Shown: in pieces, positions 17,719-26,034 of the stretch | How the letters are laid out: every line of letters begins with the position of its first letter | Numbering within the stretch: position 1 is the first letter of the stretch | From: Acidobacteriota bacterium | GTDB taxonomy: Bacteria > Acidobacteriota > Holophagae > Acanthopleuribacterales > Acanthopleuribacteraceae | Length of the DNA: 64,000 nt | Direction of reading: 5' to 3' | Assembly: GCA_020439745.1 (NCBI GenBank) | Contig: JAGQSC010000027.1 | Coordinates: forward strand, 124,001-188,000 | The notes under the pieces: generated by a model | Told to the model about the DNA's origin: nothing | Seen by the model: the letters and a program-made list of their open reading frames with translations, nothing else | Database searches by the model: none | Position numbers and translations under genes: made by a program

Positions 17719-18254
17719 AACAACCACCTACTCTCGATGAACTGTCGCTGCGCATTGCGCAGATACTGTCTGAAGCCACCGGTCGTTCCGTAACTCGGTT
17801 TGATCAGCCATTGATGCGCGAACTCGGTTTTGACTCGTTGGACATGATTGAGGCCGCATTTTCCATGGAGGAACATTTTGGCTTTCAATTTGCCGAACAC
17901 CATCCTTTGGAGGTGCTTCAACAGCATTTAGGTGATGATCGTCTGATTCAAGACGGGGTGCTGACCGACTTAGGCAAGTCGGTTGCTTTGAAGAGAATGC
18001 CGGAATTAGCGGCATTTGAATGGACGAAAACCTCGGTTGCCGGTCTGCAACAGCTTTACACGGTTGAAACCTATGCCCGTATGATGAGCGAGTTCTATCA
18101 GGCCCTGCCCGAACTTGAAGCAACAACGGGTGAACCGATCGTCTTAGACGATTTGAAGCCCATTACTGCAACCACGCGCACACCAGTGAAGCCACCCAGC
18201 GGCGATGAGTTGGTAACGCGTTGGGCCGAGTCTATGGTTCAAGAACTGGCGTGA
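17715..18254 (+). CDS. Acyl carrier protein with C-terminal extension
   Basis: 179 aa. Residues 1-~78 form an ACP; the phosphopantetheine attachment site is Ser41 in ELGFDSLDMIE, followed by the acidic helix II. Free-standing ACPs are about 80 aa, so this one carries about 100 extra residues (rich in Thr/Pro/Glu near its end) of no recognised family. The start overlaps DUF1684 by 4 nt and the end overlaps the ketosynthase by 4 nt. Position directly before two ketosynthase-type genes and a type III polyketide synthase suggests it holds the acyl chain that primes the type III enzyme. Confidence 0.85.
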   Translation: MKQPPTLDELSLRIAQILSEATGRSVTRFDQPLMRELGFDSLDMIEAAFSMEEHFGFQFAEHHPLEVLQQHLGDDRLIQDGVLTDLGKSVALKRMPELAAFEWTKTSVAGLQQLYTVETYARMMSEFYQALPELEATTGEPIVLDDLKPITATTRTPVKPPSGDELVTRWAESMVQELA

Positions 18255-19372
18255 TTGGCGTTCAAGCTTATGGTTTGTGCCTACCCGGTGGATTATCCAT
18301 AGACGACCTGTTTATGGGCCAATCGGCGCTGGTGCGGCTGCCTGATGACTACCCCGTTGTGATTGGTGCTCCGGTCACAGAATCATTGCCAACACTTGAT
18401 AAATGCTTCGGTATTCAGCCCAGGGCAGCGCAGTTGGCACTGAGTGCGGTTGAACGACTAGGCGATGTTCCCGCGGACTGCGGACTGGTTTTGGGTATGT
18501 CGTCGTTGTTTAGCGAGCCCGAATACTTGGCACATGCCATGGTTCACCGTAACGACTGTCAGCGCATGAGTGAGGTGCTTGGGTTTGGAGGCGATCATGT
18601 ACTGCACGAGCTTGCAGACACTTGGCGAATCACCGGGCCCAGGCTGCGTGTAGATTCTGCCTGCGCCAGTGGCGCGGACGCGTTGATCGTTGCTTGCGAG
18701 TGGATACGCCATGATTACGTGGATCGGTGCTTGGTTGTGGCTTCGGCCGCTATGTTGAATCCTATTGGCTTGGCGGTATTCAAGAATCTAAAAGCACTTT
18801 CCACGGATGATGACCTGGGAGCCAGTCGACCCTTTGATCGGAGGCGCAAGGGTTTTGTGATGGGCGAAGGCGCGGCAGCCGTCTTGCTCGAACGAGGTCA
18901 AGGCGCTTGTTTTTCAGTGCAAGGCTGGGGACAGTCGATGAATGGATACAAATTTACCGATATGCCTGAAGACCTTTCGGCGATGTCAGATGCTGTCCGC
19001 CAGGCGATGGGTATGGGTTTGGATCAAGTGACTTATGTCTCGGCGCATGGAACGGGCACGCCCAGCAACGATCGAGCAGAAACAATGCTCCATCGACTTG
19101 TTTTTGGCAAACGCGCCATCCATGTGCCGATTTCGGCAATAAAGTCCATGACAGGACACTGTTTGGGTGCTTCTTCGCTGATTGAAATCGTCGTGGCTGG
19201 CGAATCGGTCAAACGACAAATGGCGCCCCCCACGATCAACCTGGATGTGCCCGATCCGGCATGTGATCTGAACTATGTAGCACGGCATGCTATCCCCTTG
19301 AACCCAGGGTTTGCTCTCAGCCAATCGTTTGCTTTCGGCGGACATAACGTTGCAGTTATGGTGTCTCCATGA
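18251..19372 (+). CDS. Beta-ketoacyl-ACP synthase (type II PKS/FAS ketosynthase)
   Basis: 373 aa from the GTG at 18251 (GTGA overlap with the ACP stop). Thiolase-fold condensing enzyme with the nucleophile Cys138 in DSACASGADAL, the first catalytic His in SAHGTGTPSND and the second His in KSMTGHCLGASS; the C-terminus FALSQSFAFGGHNVAVMV is also typical. It should extend an ACP-bound acyl chain with a malonyl unit. It is a little shorter than FabF (about 410 aa) at the N-terminus. The next gene is a ketosynthase-like protein without the Cys, so the two may form a KS-alpha/chain-length-factor-like heterodimer. Confidence 0.88.
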   Translation: MIGVQAYGLCLPGGLSIDDLFMGQSALVRLPDDYPVVIGAPVTESLPTLDKCFGIQPRAAQLALSAVERLGDVPADCGLVLGMSSLFSEPEYLAHAMVHRNDCQRMSEVLGFGGDHVLHELADTWRITGPRLRVDSACASGADALIVACEWIRHDYVDRCLVVASAAMLNPIGLAVFKNLKALSTDDDLGASRPFDRRRKGFVMGEGAAAVLLERGQGACFSVQGWGQSMNGYKFTDMPEDLSAMSDAVRQAMGMGLDQVTYVSAHGTGTPSNDRAETMLHRLVFGKRAIHVPISAIKSMTGHCLGASSLIEIVVAGESVKRQMAPPTINLDVPDPACDLNYVARHAIPLNPGFALSQSFAFGGHNVAVMVSP

Positions 19373-20109
19373 GATTAGCCGTTAGGGCGGTTCACGGTGT
19401 ATTCAATCGCGAATTATCCTGCGCAACCGAATATTGGACACACCGGCCCTTGGAATCAGAGTCCCGTGACCGGTCATTGGCTGCCCAATACGCCCATTTG
19501 GCTGTGAGTCGACTGACGCTACCCTCGAAAGACGTCGCTTTGCTTTGCCTTTCTGGGGCAAGCGGCGCGTTTTTGAAACGTTTTGATGCCGCGTGTGGGC
19601 CCGGTGGCGGGTTGTTCGAGCAAGGGTTTTCAGAAAGAGCGCGACGAATCCATCCTTTTACTTTGTTGTGGGCGCTACAAAACCAGGTACCTGCAGCACT
19701 TTCGATTGATTTTGCGCTTAAAGGTCCCTGCCTGAATCTATTTGAGTCGAGCACGGGCCTCGCCCACACCTACCCTTGGATTCAGTCTCAGTTTGGTTCG
19801 GGTCGCACGGTTCTTTTGGTGTTATGCGCCGCTGGGGACCGCGACGAGGAACGCACCAAGGTTGCGCGCATGCGTGCGTCGGAAGAGGGCCTCGAAGGCG
19901 CGGTTGCCATACATCTTAGCCCCGAACCCGGGTTAGGCTGGCTTTCAACAGGTCATCACCCTGTTCTGAGTCCCAGACCGTTTCGGGAACCGGTTTTGGC
20001 GGCAGGCGAAGCATTGATCGAGTTCGTCACGAGTGGGATCAGTCATGCGAGTTGCACCTTTGCTGATGATGTTGGCCGATGTTTGACCTTGAATTGGGAG
20101 GCTGCTTGA
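19369..20109 (+). CDS. Ketosynthase-like protein lacking the catalytic Cys
   Basis: 246 aa, overlapping the ketosynthase gene by ATGA. It aligns by eye with the N-terminal half of ketosynthases: CLSGASGAFLKRFD, FTLLWALQNQVPAALSIDFALKGPCLNLFESSTGLAH, where the nucleophile Cys of the usual T-A-C-A-S-G is replaced by Ser and no later catalytic His motif is found. The length corresponds to the beta-ketoacyl synthase N-terminal-like domain (DUF-type, seen in aryl-polyene clusters). Probably a non-catalytic partner that sets chain length or stabilises the upstream ketosynthase; this is inference. Confidence 0.68.
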   Translation: MRLAVRAVHGVFNRELSCATEYWTHRPLESESRDRSLAAQYAHLAVSRLTLPSKDVALLCLSGASGAFLKRFDAACGPGGGLFEQGFSERARRIHPFTLLWALQNQVPAALSIDFALKGPCLNLFESSTGLAHTYPWIQSQFGSGRTVLLVLCAAGDRDEERTKVARMRASEEGLEGAVAIHLSPEPGLGWLSTGHHPVLSPRPFREPVLAAGEALIEFVTSGISHASCTFADDVGRCLTLNWEAA

Positions 20110-21149
20110 TGTTCGTACAAGGTATTTCATTGACCACACCAGATGTGCCGCTACCGCAGTCGAAAGTCGTTGAAGAAGCGCGAAAGCGACTAAGAGGCAA
20201 AGTGCCCTTTGTCGAACAAGCCTTGGAACTGTTTCGGAACGCGGGCGTGGAAGACCGCTATCTATGTCGCGAATTGGACGAGATTTTCGAGCACCCCGAC
20301 CTGGCTTGGCGTAATGCTACGTACATTACCTACTGTGAACAGATGGCTGAGAAACTGTTCGACCAACTCATGAGTCAGACCGGTTTGGCACCAGAAGATG
20401 TGGACGTGCTCATCACAACTTCCTGTACCGGATTCATGATTCCTGCTGTGGATGCACATCTCATCAATACATTTCACTTGCGACGTGACGTGGTACGGAT
20501 GCCTTTCACTGAGTTAGGATGTGCAGCCGGTGCGATGGCTGTGTCACGCGCCATGGACTATTTGACGGCCTATCCGAATGCCAATGTAGTCGTCATGGCG
20601 ATTGAGTTGCCTTCATTGACCTACCAAAAGGATGACTATCGCGTCGCTAACCTGGTATCTGCTGCATTGTTTGGCGATGGAGGTGCAGCGGCTTTGCTTT
20701 CCGGGAAACCAGGGTGCTGCCGGCTCAAAAAAAGAGCGACGCACTTTTTCTACGATACGGAGCACCTGATGGGTTTTGATCTCAATGCCCAAGGTTTCAA
20801 GATCATCCTGGATAAAGGAATACCCGATTTGATTCGGTCTGGATTTCATGAGGTTGTTTCTCAGTTTCTGGCCTCGGCTGATTTGGATATTCCTGCCATC
20901 CGTCACTGGGTATTCCACCCCGGTGGACGCAAAATCATGGATACGCTGGGCGAGGTCCTCGGGATTGACGACAGTGCTCTGTCTCATTCACGTCACGTGT
21001 TGAGACGGGTCGGCAATCTCTCTTCGGCCTCCATTTTGTGGGTGCTGAACGATGTCTTGGCTGGAAGCCCGGAATCAGGTCCGGCCGTGCTGGGTGCATT
21101 TGGGCCCGGCTTCAACGCTGAACTCATCTTGGCAGAGATAACCACGTGA
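20109..21149 (+). CDS. Type III polyketide synthase (chalcone/stilbene synthase family)
   Basis: 346 aa. The start is ATG 20109, sharing one base with the preceding stop (TGATG) and preceded by GGGAGG at seven bases. The catalytic triad is visible: Cys138 in FTELGCAAGAMAV, His270 in HWVFHPGGRKIMDTL, Asn303 in RRVGNLSSAS. TSCTGFMIPAVDAHL near 105-118 is a further family block. Type III enzymes extend an acyl starter with malonyl-CoA and cyclise it to resorcinols, pyrones or phloroglucinols. Upstream ACP and ketosynthases and the downstream methyltransferase and flavoprotein suggest a long-chain alkyl-resorcinol or pyrone lipid that is then methylated and oxidised. Confidence 0.93.
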   Translation: MFVQGISLTTPDVPLPQSKVVEEARKRLRGKVPFVEQALELFRNAGVEDRYLCRELDEIFEHPDLAWRNATYITYCEQMAEKLFDQLMSQTGLAPEDVDVLITTSCTGFMIPAVDAHLINTFHLRRDVVRMPFTELGCAAGAMAVSRAMDYLTAYPNANVVVMAIELPSLTYQKDDYRVANLVSAALFGDGGAAALLSGKPGCCRLKKRATHFFYDTEHLMGFDLNAQGFKIILDKGIPDLIRSGFHEVVSQFLASADLDIPAIRHWVFHPGGRKIMDTLGEVLGIDDSALSHSRHVLRRVGNLSSASILWVLNDVLAGSPESGPAVLGAFGPGFNAELILAEITT

Positions 21150-21715
21150 TCCCATGGACCACAGTCTATTTGGCTGGAATCGTTGCAGTAGCGTTGCTAA
21201 GGCTGGGCGAGCTGTGGCTGGCCCGAAGCCACCTATTGAGCCTGGGTGACCAAGCAAAAGTTGTGGAGGAACCCCTATTCACGGCAATGGTCGTGCTTCA
21301 CGTTTCCTTTTTTGTGGTCATCCCCTTAGAACTTTGGGTGGGCGGTGCCTCCATAGGTGGCGCTGTGTCTCTCATTTCGCTAATCATGCTGTTACTTGCA
21401 CTGTGCCTGCGATTTTGGACACTGAAGACGTTGGGGGCATCCTGGCATGTTCGGGTTGTGATCGGTGGGCCCATCGTCAGTCACGGGCCCTATCGTTTCA
21501 TCAAGCATCCCAATTACCTGGTGGTCATCTTGGAGATGCTTTCGATTCCGCTAATACATCATTTGTACGTGTCTGCGGTGGTTCTGTCGCTGGGCAATGC
21601 GTGGGTACTTTCGCGACGAATGAAGAATGAGGAGCAGGCTCTGAGCCAGAACCCGGAGTGGGTCAAATCAATGAGCCACAAGCCGCGCTTGATTCCACGT
21701 TGGCCACATGACTGA
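21146..21715 (+). CDS. Isoprenylcysteine carboxyl methyltransferase-family protein
   Basis: 189 aa integral membrane methyltransferase with five or so hydrophobic segments and the C-terminal SAM-binding signature HGPYRFIKHPNYLVVILEML, then NAWVLSRRMKNEEQAL. The GTG start overlaps the type III PKS stop (GTGA). In Streptomyces phenolic-lipid clusters an ICMT-like enzyme (SrsB) sits directly after the type III PKS and O-methylates the alkylresorcinol; the same order here supports the same role. Exact substrate not provable from sequence. Confidence 0.85.
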   Translation: MIPWTTVYLAGIVAVALLRLGELWLARSHLLSLGDQAKVVEEPLFTAMVVLHVSFFVVIPLELWVGGASIGGAVSLISLIMLLLALCLRFWTLKTLGASWHVRVVIGGPIVSHGPYRFIKHPNYLVVILEMLSIPLIHHLYVSAVVLSLGNAWVLSRRMKNEEQALSQNPEWVKSMSHKPRLIPRWPHD

Positions 21716-22730
21716 GATTCCGGTAGTTGGAGGTGGCATCGCGGGCATGGCGGCTGCCCTGTTCCTGAAAAAACAGGGCTTGGCATCCGTGATTCACGAA
21801 GCCGTGGCGGGTCCTTTGGACCGGGTATGCGGGGAGGGCATTCTGCCTGTGGGCGTATCGATTCTTGACGAGCTGGGTCTCAAAGGCAAGGTCATTGAAG
21901 CGGGTAGGCCGTTTTCCGGGATCCGCTATCTATGCGGAAAATACCATGCTGAAGGCAGATTTGATTTCGGACAAGGCATCGGGATCTCCAGGCACCGGTT
22001 GCACCATGTGTTGCGCGAAGCATGTCTTTTGACAGGAGTTGAAGTCATTGAAGGGACGCCATGGCGGTTGGATGATTCGTCGGCTTGGATCGATGCTCGA
22101 GGATTGCGACCAAGAGGTGGACATGATCGGAGTCTAAGGTCATCTAGGGTCGGTATCCGCATGCGTGTCTCGGGTCCCATTAAGGACGTCGTCCAAGTGG
22201 CGTTTATGTCTTTTGGCGAGATATACGTAACACCAACTGGCAATGACACCTCTTCGGTGGCGTTTCTGGTAAATCCGAGTAAAATGCCGGCGCCTACCGC
22301 CTGGCGATCATGGCTCACCGACCATTTTCGACAGCGGTTTCCCGGGTACCGTGACGCCCGGGAATATGCGGTTCGGGCCCCGATTGCCGGCTATGGTTGG
22401 CCAGCCAGTACGAATGCTGTTGGTGATGCGCTGTGTGCATTTGACCCTATCTCCGGTGCAGGCATGAGTTTCGCCCTCATGTCCGCCAAGCTTGTGGCTT
22501 CAAAATGGGGCTCGTACCAGAAAAAGCAACTGACCCGCGCTATGTCGAGTTTCGGCTCCTACACCCAAACATTGTTGGCCTTTTCCGGGGGAGGATGGCG
22601 CAGCAAATTATTGGTGCGACAACTTGGAAAAAATCCGTCCATGTTCGACAAAATGCTGTCACAGTATGACGGTGAACATGGTCTTTCTGACCTGGGCCTG
22701 ATGAATTGGCTGAAACTGGCGTTGCCTTGA
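21708..22730 (+). CDS. FAD-dependent oxidoreductase / flavin monooxygenase-like
   Basis: 340 aa. N-terminal Rossmann motif VVGGGIAGMAAALFLKKQG (residues 6-24) binds the ADP part of FAD, CGEGILP follows near 41, and VGDALCAFDPISGAGMSFAL near 240 is the second FAD motif (GD...DP...G.G) of the geranylgeranyl-reductase/PHBH superfamily. It overlaps the methyltransferase by 8 nt and is the last gene of the operon. The third position after a type III PKS and an ICMT enzyme matches srsC, a flavoprotein that hydroxylates the phenolic lipid ring. The alternative is a reductase of unsaturated chains. Confidence 0.85.
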   Translation: MTEIPVVGGGIAGMAAALFLKKQGLASVIHEAVAGPLDRVCGEGILPVGVSILDELGLKGKVIEAGRPFSGIRYLCGKYHAEGRFDFGQGIGISRHRLHHVLREACLLTGVEVIEGTPWRLDDSSAWIDARGLRPRGGHDRSLRSSRVGIRMRVSGPIKDVVQVAFMSFGEIYVTPTGNDTSSVAFLVNPSKMPAPTAWRSWLTDHFRQRFPGYRDAREYAVRAPIAGYGWPASTNAVGDALCAFDPISGAGMSFALMSAKLVASKWGSYQKKQLTRAMSSFGSYTQTLLAFSGGGWRSKLLVRQLGKNPSMFDKMLSQYDGEHGLSDLGLMNWLKLALP

Positions 22731-22764
22731 ACACTTGCCGATCAGGTGTATGTGGGCTTAATTG

Positions 22765-25443
22765 ATGGGTATGTTTCTTGTGTTTTTTTGCTGGCAGGAC
22801 GTGTGGTCAAATCTGCTTGATGTGGCTCGCTTGGACCAAACACGAAGTAGTCTGACAAGTAGCGCTTGTGAATCAGGATGTCGATACGACCGGACATCAA
22901 AGGGCGATATTCGATTCGTGCGTGTGATTGATGACGAATCTGTGATCTATGAGTCCCATCGACCCGGTATCATCACGCGTATTTGGTTGACGCAGGGCAG
23001 CGGCGTTTCGGCGCCTCTGGATGCCGACTTACTGATGCGTATCACCATCGATGGTTTTGTAGTCATGGAGCTGCCATTGGCAGACCTTTTTAGTGGGTCG
23101 GTCACGCCGTTTCTGTCACCCATGGTGGGTCATCGCCTCAACTCGGCAGGCGGCTATTTTTCCTATGTCCCCTTGGCCTACCAAAGAAGTTGCCGAATAG
23201 GTCTGGTGCATGCCTTGGACCGCAAGATCTGGTATCAGGTCAATGCCAAACATGGCGCGCATGCGATGCCTAACTTTCAGCCAGGATCCACATTCTCACA
23301 ATGGCAAACGAGCATGGCCGACCCTCCCTCTGATCCATTTCAGGGGCCCAATTGGCAAGACCATTTGTTGAACCTCGCACCTGGCGGCTCGATCGCAGTG
23401 CAAATCGATCAATCAGACGTTTTGTCGGGTCTGCGTTTGACCGATTCGCCAGAGATACGGCGATGTTGGATCATAGGTTCAACTGAATCTGGCAAGGCAT
23501 TCGAGATGCGGGTTGCCGACTTTTTCGGACAGGATTCGCTTTCAAAGAGAGGCGTCCAATCACTGATGGTTGGATTGGATGGAAACGAACAGCTTTACAG
23601 CTATTGGCCCATGCCTTTCAGACGACTCTTCGTTTTGAACGTTGACGACCGAGACCATCAATTGCAACAGCCACACAACTTCCATCTGGGAATCCGTCTG
23701 ACCGGAAGTCCACCACATCCTGAAGCCGGATATTTTTCGGCAGATCTTCTGGAGGGAATCGCGATGGGCTCCTGCAATATCTTGCAATACGAAGGTCGTG
23801 GACTATGGGCAGGCCTGTTTCTCGAGCTTCACCGTGCAGGGACCAGTTGGGAGATCTTGGAAGGCGATGAAACCGTCTGGGTGGATGGCCAAACACTGCC
23901 TGCCTTTTCGGGAACCGGTGTGGAGGATATCTTTAACGGTGGGTTTTACTTTAGAACCGTTCCAGGATTGCCCCAGGTTTTTGCACGGGCATTGCACGGA
24001 GTCGGTTACGTGGACCCATTTCCGGAAGCTCGAATCGGCATGATCCGATTAATGCTCTCCGATGCAGTCGCTTTCTCTGATTCGCTGGATGTGACCTTAG
24101 AGGCGGGCCCCACCGGCAATTTGTCGATGGAATATCGCGCCGTGAACTATCTCTACAAGCAGTCTTTAGATGCAAATCCCGTCGTTTTAGGTGGTCCGTG
24201 TATGACCGCGGTTTCTTGGTGGGACCCATGGTCAGGAAACAGCGTGCCCGTTGATTCCAATGGCAATGGGGTCATCGAAATCACCGAGGCGGATCAAGTA
24301 ACTGGATGGATGGAGGTCTCAAATCCGGAAGAACAGGACGGTGTTTCCTGCTATTCACAGCTGGAAACCCTGGTTGTAAATGGCTTCCGTGGGTCGAGCT
24401 TTGATCTTTCCTCGTTGACGCTACTCAAGGCGCTACGACTGTACGAGGCGCCCAACTTGACATCAATCATTCTGCCTCATGCAATCGAGTCGTTGACAGT
24501 GTATGGGGCACCCATGCTGGACATGCTGAATCTGCCAAGTGACGTTCGTGTGATCCGTCTCCATGATCTACCATCGCTTACCACGCTCGATCTGACCAAC
24601 AAGAGCTTATTGGAACAACTAGATATATCATCGCTGAACCTGGTGGATCTCTCTCTGAAAAGCCAGCCGAACCTTGTGGATTTGAGTGTGAGCAACTGCC
24701 CCGCCTTGGTGTCGCTGAGCCTCGCTAATGTACCTGAATTGGAAACCTTGTCGTTGCGTGATCTGGATAGCTTGGCGACGCTTTCGATGACAGCTGCCTC
24801 TGCGCTCAACGACGTTGAACTGCTAACGCTTCCTTCTTGTGTGGATATTGTTTTGACTGGGCCTATTCAAGCACGGAGGATTTATGCAGACGGTGTCAAT
24901 CCGAATGTTCAAGCACAATGGGATCAGGTAATCGTTGAGAACCTTGAATGGCATGGTTCATTGAATCAGCTTCCAGTGCTGGACAATCTTCGGGCCCTAA
25001 CCTTAGGGGGCGGACCTTCGTGGCTGGATCTCTCAGGATCTGAACAGTTGCGTTACATAGAAGTGGCTGATGCCGGTCTAAATGGAATGATGTTGCCTGT
25101 TCCAACCCAGGTGCTTTTGGCTTCGGGAAATCCGTTTACAGGCAGCCCTGACCTGACCGAGCTCAGCCAATTGAATTTGCTTGACCTCAGAAGTTGTGAC
25201 CTGACTGAATTGGCAGGTTTGATAGGCAACACATTCGTGGGTACGCGCCAAATAGACGCACTCAAGGTTTCGGATAACCGGCTTCTGACCCAATGTGACG
25301 CACTGGACGAACTGTCCTTGCGATGTTCAACATCAGGTGCATTCCTGGACCTGACGCCTCAAAGATGGGACTGGTCATTCTGGCCCAATATTAATGTTGC
25401 GGTACTTATTGAGGATCCTAGTGTGACAATGATTTGTCCGTGA
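22765..25443 (+). CDS. GH172 (DUF2961) family protein with leucine-rich repeats
   Basis: 892 aa. Residues ~60-480 match DUF2961/GH172: SHRPGIITRIWLT near 70, YEGRGLWAGLFLELH, and FSGTGVEDIFNGGFYF with the conserved Glu. GH172 enzymes act on D-arabinofuranosides and difructose dianhydrides and usually form trimers. A calcium-loop-like segment DSNGNGVIEITEAD near residue 495 follows, then ~20 leucine-rich units (e.g. LETLSLRDLDSLATLSM) to the C-terminus. The start is ATG 22765 or 22771; a short hydrophobic stretch (MFLVFFCW) suggests export. It follows the polyketide operon by 34 nt but has its own theme. A GH172-LRR arrangement is unusual as far as I know. Confidence 0.78.
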   Translation: MGMFLVFFCWQDVWSNLLDVARLDQTRSSLTSSACESGCRYDRTSKGDIRFVRVIDDESVIYESHRPGIITRIWLTQGSGVSAPLDADLLMRITIDGFVVMELPLADLFSGSVTPFLSPMVGHRLNSAGGYFSYVPLAYQRSCRIGLVHALDRKIWYQVNAKHGAHAMPNFQPGSTFSQWQTSMADPPSDPFQGPNWQDHLLNLAPGGSIAVQIDQSDVLSGLRLTDSPEIRRCWIIGSTESGKAFEMRVADFFGQDSLSKRGVQSLMVGLDGNEQLYSYWPMPFRRLFVLNVDDRDHQLQQPHNFHLGIRLTGSPPHPEAGYFSADLLEGIAMGSCNILQYEGRGLWAGLFLELHRAGTSWEILEGDETVWVDGQTLPAFSGTGVEDIFNGGFYFRTVPGLPQVFARALHGVGYVDPFPEARIGMIRLMLSDAVAFSDSLDVTLEAGPTGNLSMEYRAVNYLYKQSLDANPVVLGGPCMTAVSWWDPWSGNSVPVDSNGNGVIEITEADQVTGWMEVSNPEEQDGVSCYSQLETLVVNGFRGSSFDLSSLTLLKALRLYEAPNLTSIILPHAIESLTVYGAPMLDMLNLPSDVRVIRLHDLPSLTTLDLTNKSLLEQLDISSLNLVDLSLKSQPNLVDLSVSNCPALVSLSLANVPELETLSLRDLDSLATLSMTAASALNDVELLTLPSCVDIVLTGPIQARRIYADGVNPNVQAQWDQVIVENLEWHGSLNQLPVLDNLRALTLGGGPSWLDLSGSEQLRYIEVADAGLNGMMLPVPTQVLLASGNPFTGSPDLTELSQLNLLDLRSCDLTELAGLIGNTFVGTRQIDALKVSDNRLLTQCDALDELSLRCSTSGAFLDLTPQRWDWSFWPNINVAVLIEDPSVTMICP

Positions 25444-25473
25444 ATGCGCGGGCGCATTGGCCCGCACATACGC

Positions 25474-25947
25474 TCACTTTTTACGGGGCTTGATCGCATG
25501 CATGATCTTGCCTAAGCCGACATTGATCATGTTGTCTCGGTGCAAAAATCCGACCACAGGTCGTTTTCGCACACCCATGCCAACCAGTGCTTGTACCAAT
25601 GGCCGATATGAAGGATCTACTCTTAGACCGCTTTGAAAGGTTTCGTACGCCAGTTTTCGGCTTGAAGCTTCCAAATATACGCGGCCCAGAAGGAAGTAGA
25701 GGCGGGGGTTGAGCCGGTCCAGGTCAACTGCCTGGCGACACAAATCCACGGCATCTTTTCGTTTCCTTTGCACCATACACATCGTGAACCCAAACATGGA
25801 AAGCATGTCGGCGTATCCACGGGGTTTCGGTTCTTGGTTCTGGATGTCTGAGACAGGTCCGGTCAACAGGTGTAATGCCTGGTCATGTCTACCGGATTTG
25901 ATCAGACTCCATGCCCGCTCGTTGAGCTGAGGTAGGGGCTCATTCAC
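25474..25947 (-). CDS. Small tetratricopeptide-repeat protein
   Basis: 157 aa. The start GTG 25947 is fixed by AGGAGGT five bases upstream; the in-frame ATG further upstream lies ahead of that site. TPR units are visible: AWSLIKSGRHDQALHLLTG, KDAVDLCRQAVDLDRLNPRLYFLLGRVYLEA, AYETFQSGLRVDPSYRPLVQAL. The basic C-terminus RDNMINVGLGKIMHAIKPRKK is typical of a group of short TPR proteins fused elsewhere to regulators. Cytoplasmic; partner unknown. Single gene between a convergent and a co-directional neighbour. Confidence 0.75.
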   Translation of the reverse strand: MNEPLPQLNERAWSLIKSGRHDQALHLLTGPVSDIQNQEPKPRGYADMLSMFGFTMCMVQRKRKDAVDLCRQAVDLDRLNPRLYFLLGRVYLEASSRKLAYETFQSGLRVDPSYRPLVQALVGMGVRKRPVVGFLHRDNMINVGLGKIMHAIKPRKK

Positions 25948-26034
25948 GAGTAACCTCCTGACATTGTGACGGGGAACGATTGTCAGCAATATCGCGGGAA
26001 TGTAGCAAGCATCATATCAAGAAATACGATGTGT

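Noticed and set aside
17715-22730. The ACP/ketosynthase genes as the primary fatty acid synthase
   Set aside because: No fabD, fabG, fabZ or fabH next to them and the gene order ends in a type III PKS with tailoring enzymes; primary fabI is elsewhere.
25446-25465. GCGGGC/GCCCGC hairpin after the GH172 gene as a terminator
   Set aside because: Only 6 bp, and the T-run follows about 12 nt later; too weak to call.
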